A stretch of 23,927 nt of DNA from Bacilli bacterium (GTDB lineage Bacteria; Bacillota_I; Bacilli_A; RF39; UBA660), in NCBI GenBank assembly GCA_900769635.1, contig CAAGHJ010000038.1, positions 1 through 23,927 of the forward strand, read 5' to 3'. Numbering within the stretch: position 1 is the stretch's first letter; each line of letters starts with the position of its first letter. The notes below the pieces were generated by a model, which made no database searches, was not told the origin of the DNA, and saw only the letters and a program-made list of their open reading frames with translations. Made by a program: the position numbers and the translations under genes. Below are positions 21,539-23,927 of this stretch, one piece after another.

Positions 21539-22771
21539 ATGAGTAAAATAAAAGATATTAAAGGATATGAAATCCTCGATTCTAGAGGTAATCCAACCAT
21601 TATGGTTGAAATAGAATTAGAAGACGGAACCAAAGAAAGAGCCGGTGTTCCCAGTGGAGCATCAACCGGAAAAAGAGAAGCCCTCGAATTAAGAGATGGC
21701 GATAAAAAAAGATACAATGGTAAAGGTGTTTTAAAAGCCGTAAACAACATAAATACCATTATTAGGGACAACATTATCGGTATTGATGCCGATAATCAAG
21801 AACTAATCGATGCCAAACTAAATTATTTAGATGGCACAAGCGATAAAAGTAATCTTGGTGCCAATGCCATTTTAGGTGTTAGTTTAGCTACCCTACGGGC
21901 AAGTAGTAAAAGTAACAACCTTGAATTATACAAATATATTGGCAAAGGAGAAACCCTTCCCAAATGTATGATGAATATTCTAAATGGAGGAGCCCACGCT
22001 GATAACAAATTAGATTTCCAAGAATTTATGATTGTCCCATTCAAAGAAAATTATCAAGACAATATCCAAATGGCTAGTGAAATATTTCATAAATTAAAAG
22101 AAACACTCAAAGAAAAAGGCCTATCTTGTGGAGTAGGGGATGAAGGAGGATTCGCCCCCGATATTGAAAGTAACCATAAAGCCCTTGATTTAATTATGGA
22201 CAGCATTAACAAAGCCGGCTATAAAGCCGGAAAAGACGTCTATTTAGCCCTTGATGTTGCTGCTAGTGAGTTCTATAAAAAAGGAAAATACCACTTTGAT
22301 AATAAAGAATATACAAGTGATGAAATGATAGATTATTTCCAAGAACTAATAACAAAATACCCCATTATCAGTATTGAAGATGCCCTAAGTGAAGACGACT
22401 ATAACGGGTTTGTTAAATTAACCAAAGCCCTTGGCGATAAAGTAATGTTAGTAGGAGATGATTTATTCGTAACCAATATCAATCTATTAAATAAAGGAAT
22501 AGATATGGGAATGTGTAATGCCATTCTTATTAAACCCAATCAAATAGGTACCATAACAGAAACCCTTAGTACTATAAAAAGAGCCAAAAAATGCGGATAT
22601 AAAACCATAATATCCCATAGAAGCGGCGAAACAACCGATACATCTATTGCCGATCTTGCCGTAGGCCTTGATCTAGGTTTCATTAAAACCGGAAGTATAT
22701 CAAGAGGTGAAAGAATCTGTAAATACAATAGATTAAGCTATATAAATAACCAAATACGACAAGAAAAATAA
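21539..22771 (+). CDS. eno: Enolase (phosphopyruvate hydratase)
   Basis: Converts 2-phosphoglycerate to phosphoenolpyruvate in glycolysis. 410 residues from ATG 21539, which follows AAAGGTGAT; a GTG at 21530 overlaps that site. Slightly shorter than the usual 430. Catalytic and metal residues are present: Glu202 in GDEGGFAP, Asp239 in ALDVAAS, Glu280 in SIEDAL, Asp307 in VGDDLF, Lys332 in ILIKPNQIGT, and SHRSGETTD. The signature ILIKPNQIGTITET is intact. The N-terminal YEILDSRGNPT and VPSGASTGKREA are typical. It lies after ligA rather than in a glycolytic gap-pgk-tpi-pgm-eno cluster as in Bacillus. No terminator is visible between eno and the next small gene. Confidence 0.97.
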   Translation: MSKIKDIKGYEILDSRGNPTIMVEIELEDGTKERAGVPSGASTGKREALELRDGDKKRYNGKGVLKAVNNINTIIRDNIIGIDADNQELIDAKLNYLDGTSDKSNLGANAILGVSLATLRASSKSNNLELYKYIGKGETLPKCMMNILNGGAHADNKLDFQEFMIVPFKENYQDNIQMASEIFHKLKETLKEKGLSCGVGDEGGFAPDIESNHKALDLIMDSINKAGYKAGKDVYLALDVAASEFYKKGKYHFDNKEYTSDEMIDYFQELITKYPIISIEDALSEDDYNGFVKLTKALGDKVMLVGDDLFVTNINLLNKGIDMGMCNAILIKPNQIGTITETLSTIKRAKKCGYKTIISHRSGETTDTSIADLAVGLDLGFIKTGSISRGERICKYNRLSYINNQIRQEK

Positions 22772-22803
22772 AAAGATAGTGTTACGCTATACGTGGTGAT
22801 TAT

Positions 22804-22980
22804 ATGAAAGTAAAAATATTTGACGAATCTCACGAAAAAGACTTAGAAGAAGAAATAAATAAATTCATTAAAGAAAAAGACATAGAAATTATCGAAATCA
22901 GATATGCTGTAAGTAATAGCGTCTACCGTGAAGAACAAATCTATTGCTTTTCTTCTTTAATTCTATACCAAGAAAATTAA
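22804..22980 (+). CDS. Cse60-like sporulation-family small protein
   Basis: 58 residues, reading MKVKIFDESHEKDLEEEINK then FIKEKDIEIIEIRYAVSNSV and ending QIYCFSSLILYQEN. The pattern MKVK(V/I)FDE.HE.DLE..IN.F … I..I.Y.VS … (Q)I(Y)CFSA.I.Y.E is, from memory, that of Cse60, a small acidic protein first found as a sporulation gene in B. subtilis; homologues are common in low-GC Firmicutes and their function is unknown. ATG 22804 is preceded by GTGGTGAT at ideal spacing. It is 32 bases after eno with no terminator in between, so it may be read from the ligA-eno transcript. An insertion sequence begins 18 bases after its stop. Confidence 0.75.
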   Translation: MKVKIFDESHEKDLEEEINKFIKEKDIEIIEIRYAVSNSVYREEQIYCFSSLILYQEN

Positions 22981-22998
22981 AAGATAGAGAACAAATAT

Positions 22999-23927
22999 TG
23001 AACTTGTCAACAAAAAGTAGACAGTAAAAAGATTTTATTTAAACCCTAGTTGAGTTCTATACTCAATTGGGGTTTTATAATTTAATGCGTAACTTGGTCT
23101 AAGATAATTATGGTCATAAATTATTGCATCTATGTAATCTTCAACAGTATCATAATCATCCTGATTGAAATCAATATACATTTCTTTCTTTAACCATCCA
23201 TTTTTAGATTCAATTATCGGATTATCTGTTGGCGTTCCCATTCTCGACATTGATCTAATTATGTTATAATATTTATGTGCATTATTAAATGCCACTGAGG
23301 AATATATTTTGCCTTGATCTGAGTGGAAAATCGTCTCTTGGCTTTTATATCCTCTTTTCATTTTGCTATTTAACATATCTTGTAATGCATCTCTATGATT
23401 TTTCATACTCACACCATAATAAAAAGGTTTAACATCTGAGCCAATTATCGAATTATCAAAAGCATCAACATAATATGTCCAATCATACCTTTGCCTTTTA
23501 AACCATATCATTGTTGTATCGGATGTTATTTTTTCTAACGGTCTTGTAGTATTCCAATTATTATTAATAAGATTTGGATATTTAATAGATTCTGCACCAG
23601 GCTTTTTATAAGTAGAATAGTGTTTTGCTTTACTTCTTATTTTTAATATTTTACACACTTTATGAACTAAATTATCTGATACTACCCAACCAGTTTCTTT
23701 ACGAATTAAATAATTTATTCTGTGATAGCCATAACTTGGTTTTCTTTTATGAATATCTCTAATTAAAGGTTCTAAATCTCTACGATTTATTTCATATTGA
23801 TTTAATACATCCTTTGTTTTTAACCATTTATAATAACCACTTCTAGAAATATTCATTATTTCACATAATGATTTAACAGAATATTCTTTACTTAATGTTT
23901 CTACAATTTCAAATTCTTTTTGTTTTA
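22999..23927 (-). mobile_element. IS3-family insertion sequence, cut by the window end
   Basis: The transposase reads toward the left. The element's outer end is placed at about 22999, where TGAACTTGTCAAC begins: IS3-family ends start with TG, and this is 36 bases beyond the transposase stop, a normal distance. The other end, the target duplication and the upstream orfA are outside the window, so the boundary is inferred. Confidence 0.7.
23035..23927 (-). CDS. IS3-family (IS150-like) transposase, OrfB part, 5' end missing
   Basis: DDE transposase that cuts and joins the element's ends. The frame stays open through the window edge: upstream of the ATG at 23856 it reads KQKEFEIVETLSKEYSVKSLCEI, which joins smoothly to MNISRSGYYKWL. 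The ATG is therefore probably internal. In numbering from that ATG, a HTH_21-like region (residues 28-75, YGYHRINYLIRKE) precedes the rve integrase core with Asp113 (TSDTTMI), Asp180 (FHSDQG) and Glu216 (PIIESKNG). There are exactly 35 residues between the second Asp and the Glu, the DD35E spacing of IS3. It ends in YNYLRPSYALNYKTPIEYR-like sequence (DHNYLRPSYALNYKTP). No internal stop, so possibly active. Confidence 0.92.
   Translation of the reverse strand, partial: KQKEFEIVETLSKEYSVKSLCEIMNISRSGYYKWLKTKDVLNQYEINRRDLEPLIRDIHKRKPSYGYHRINYLIRKETGWVVSDNLVHKVCKILKIRSKAKHYSTYKKPGAESIKYPNLINNNWNTTRPLEKITSDTTMIWFKRQRYDWTYYVDAFDNSIIGSDVKPFYYGVSMKNHRDALQDMLNSKMKRGYKSQETIFHSDQGKIYSSVAFNNAHKYYNIIRSMSRMGTPTDNPIIESKNGWLKKEMYIDFNQDDYDTVEDYIDAIIYDHNYLRPSYALNYKTPIEYRTQLGFK

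Noticed and set aside
1..23927. CRISPR arrays, tRNA, rRNA, riboswitch or T-box leaders
   Set aside because: I saw no regularly spaced repeats, cloverleaf-like segments or conserved leader motifs on either strand.

Overview
The window is AT-rich DNA from a low-GC Gram-positive bacterium of the class Bacilli. The evidence is a Firmicutes-type gene set with AGGAGG-type ribosome binding sites, two small sporulation-family genes (an SspI-like spore protein and a Cse60-like protein), and a surface protein whose C-terminus ends in the IRPVFYL...GDGS..NPY pattern I associate with uncultured gut Bacilli. TGA is used as a stop (pgsA) and TGG as Trp, so the code is standard and this is not a UGA-Trp mollicute. 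The exact taxon is inference. Almost everything reads on the + strand. Most genes are housekeeping genes, packed in short operons.

Layout. 1-1401: 3' part of a large exported or surface protein. 1500-4742: cysteine desulfurase, a single-pass membrane protein, DNA polymerase III delta (holA), and a convergent sspI. 4871-5885: lemA and a convergent one-TM protein. 5886-6430: a 545-base non-coding gap. 6431-9467: the anaerobic (class III) ribonucleotide reductase operon. 9647-10384: rpmG-efp. 10439-15537: unknown gene, addA, murD. 15630-18103: helical-repeat protein, a CDP-alcohol phosphatidyltransferase and serS. 18176-19456: a cysteine-less thioredoxin-like protein and a metallophosphoesterase. 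19545-22980: ligA, eno and a Cse60-like gene. 22999 to the end: an IS3-family insertion sequence that runs off the window.

The most unusual locus is the class III ribonucleotide reductase. The nrdD reading frame stops right after the zinc-binding Cys motif, before the glycyl-radical loop. That loop (RRITGYL) is on a separate 60-codon gene two bases downstream, with its own AGGAGG, followed by the activase nrdG. The reductase therefore looks like a two-piece enzyme whose radical glycine is supplied in trans. The junction contains a diverged repeat of the same segment, and the small subunit has a CGCC tail.

Several start codons were moved from the longest possible reading frame, because a promoter, terminator or Shine-Dalgarno sequence lies inside the upstream extension (2757, 9647, 15630, 19545, 21539). 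Several terminators include the stop codon of the preceding gene, which points to a compact genome.
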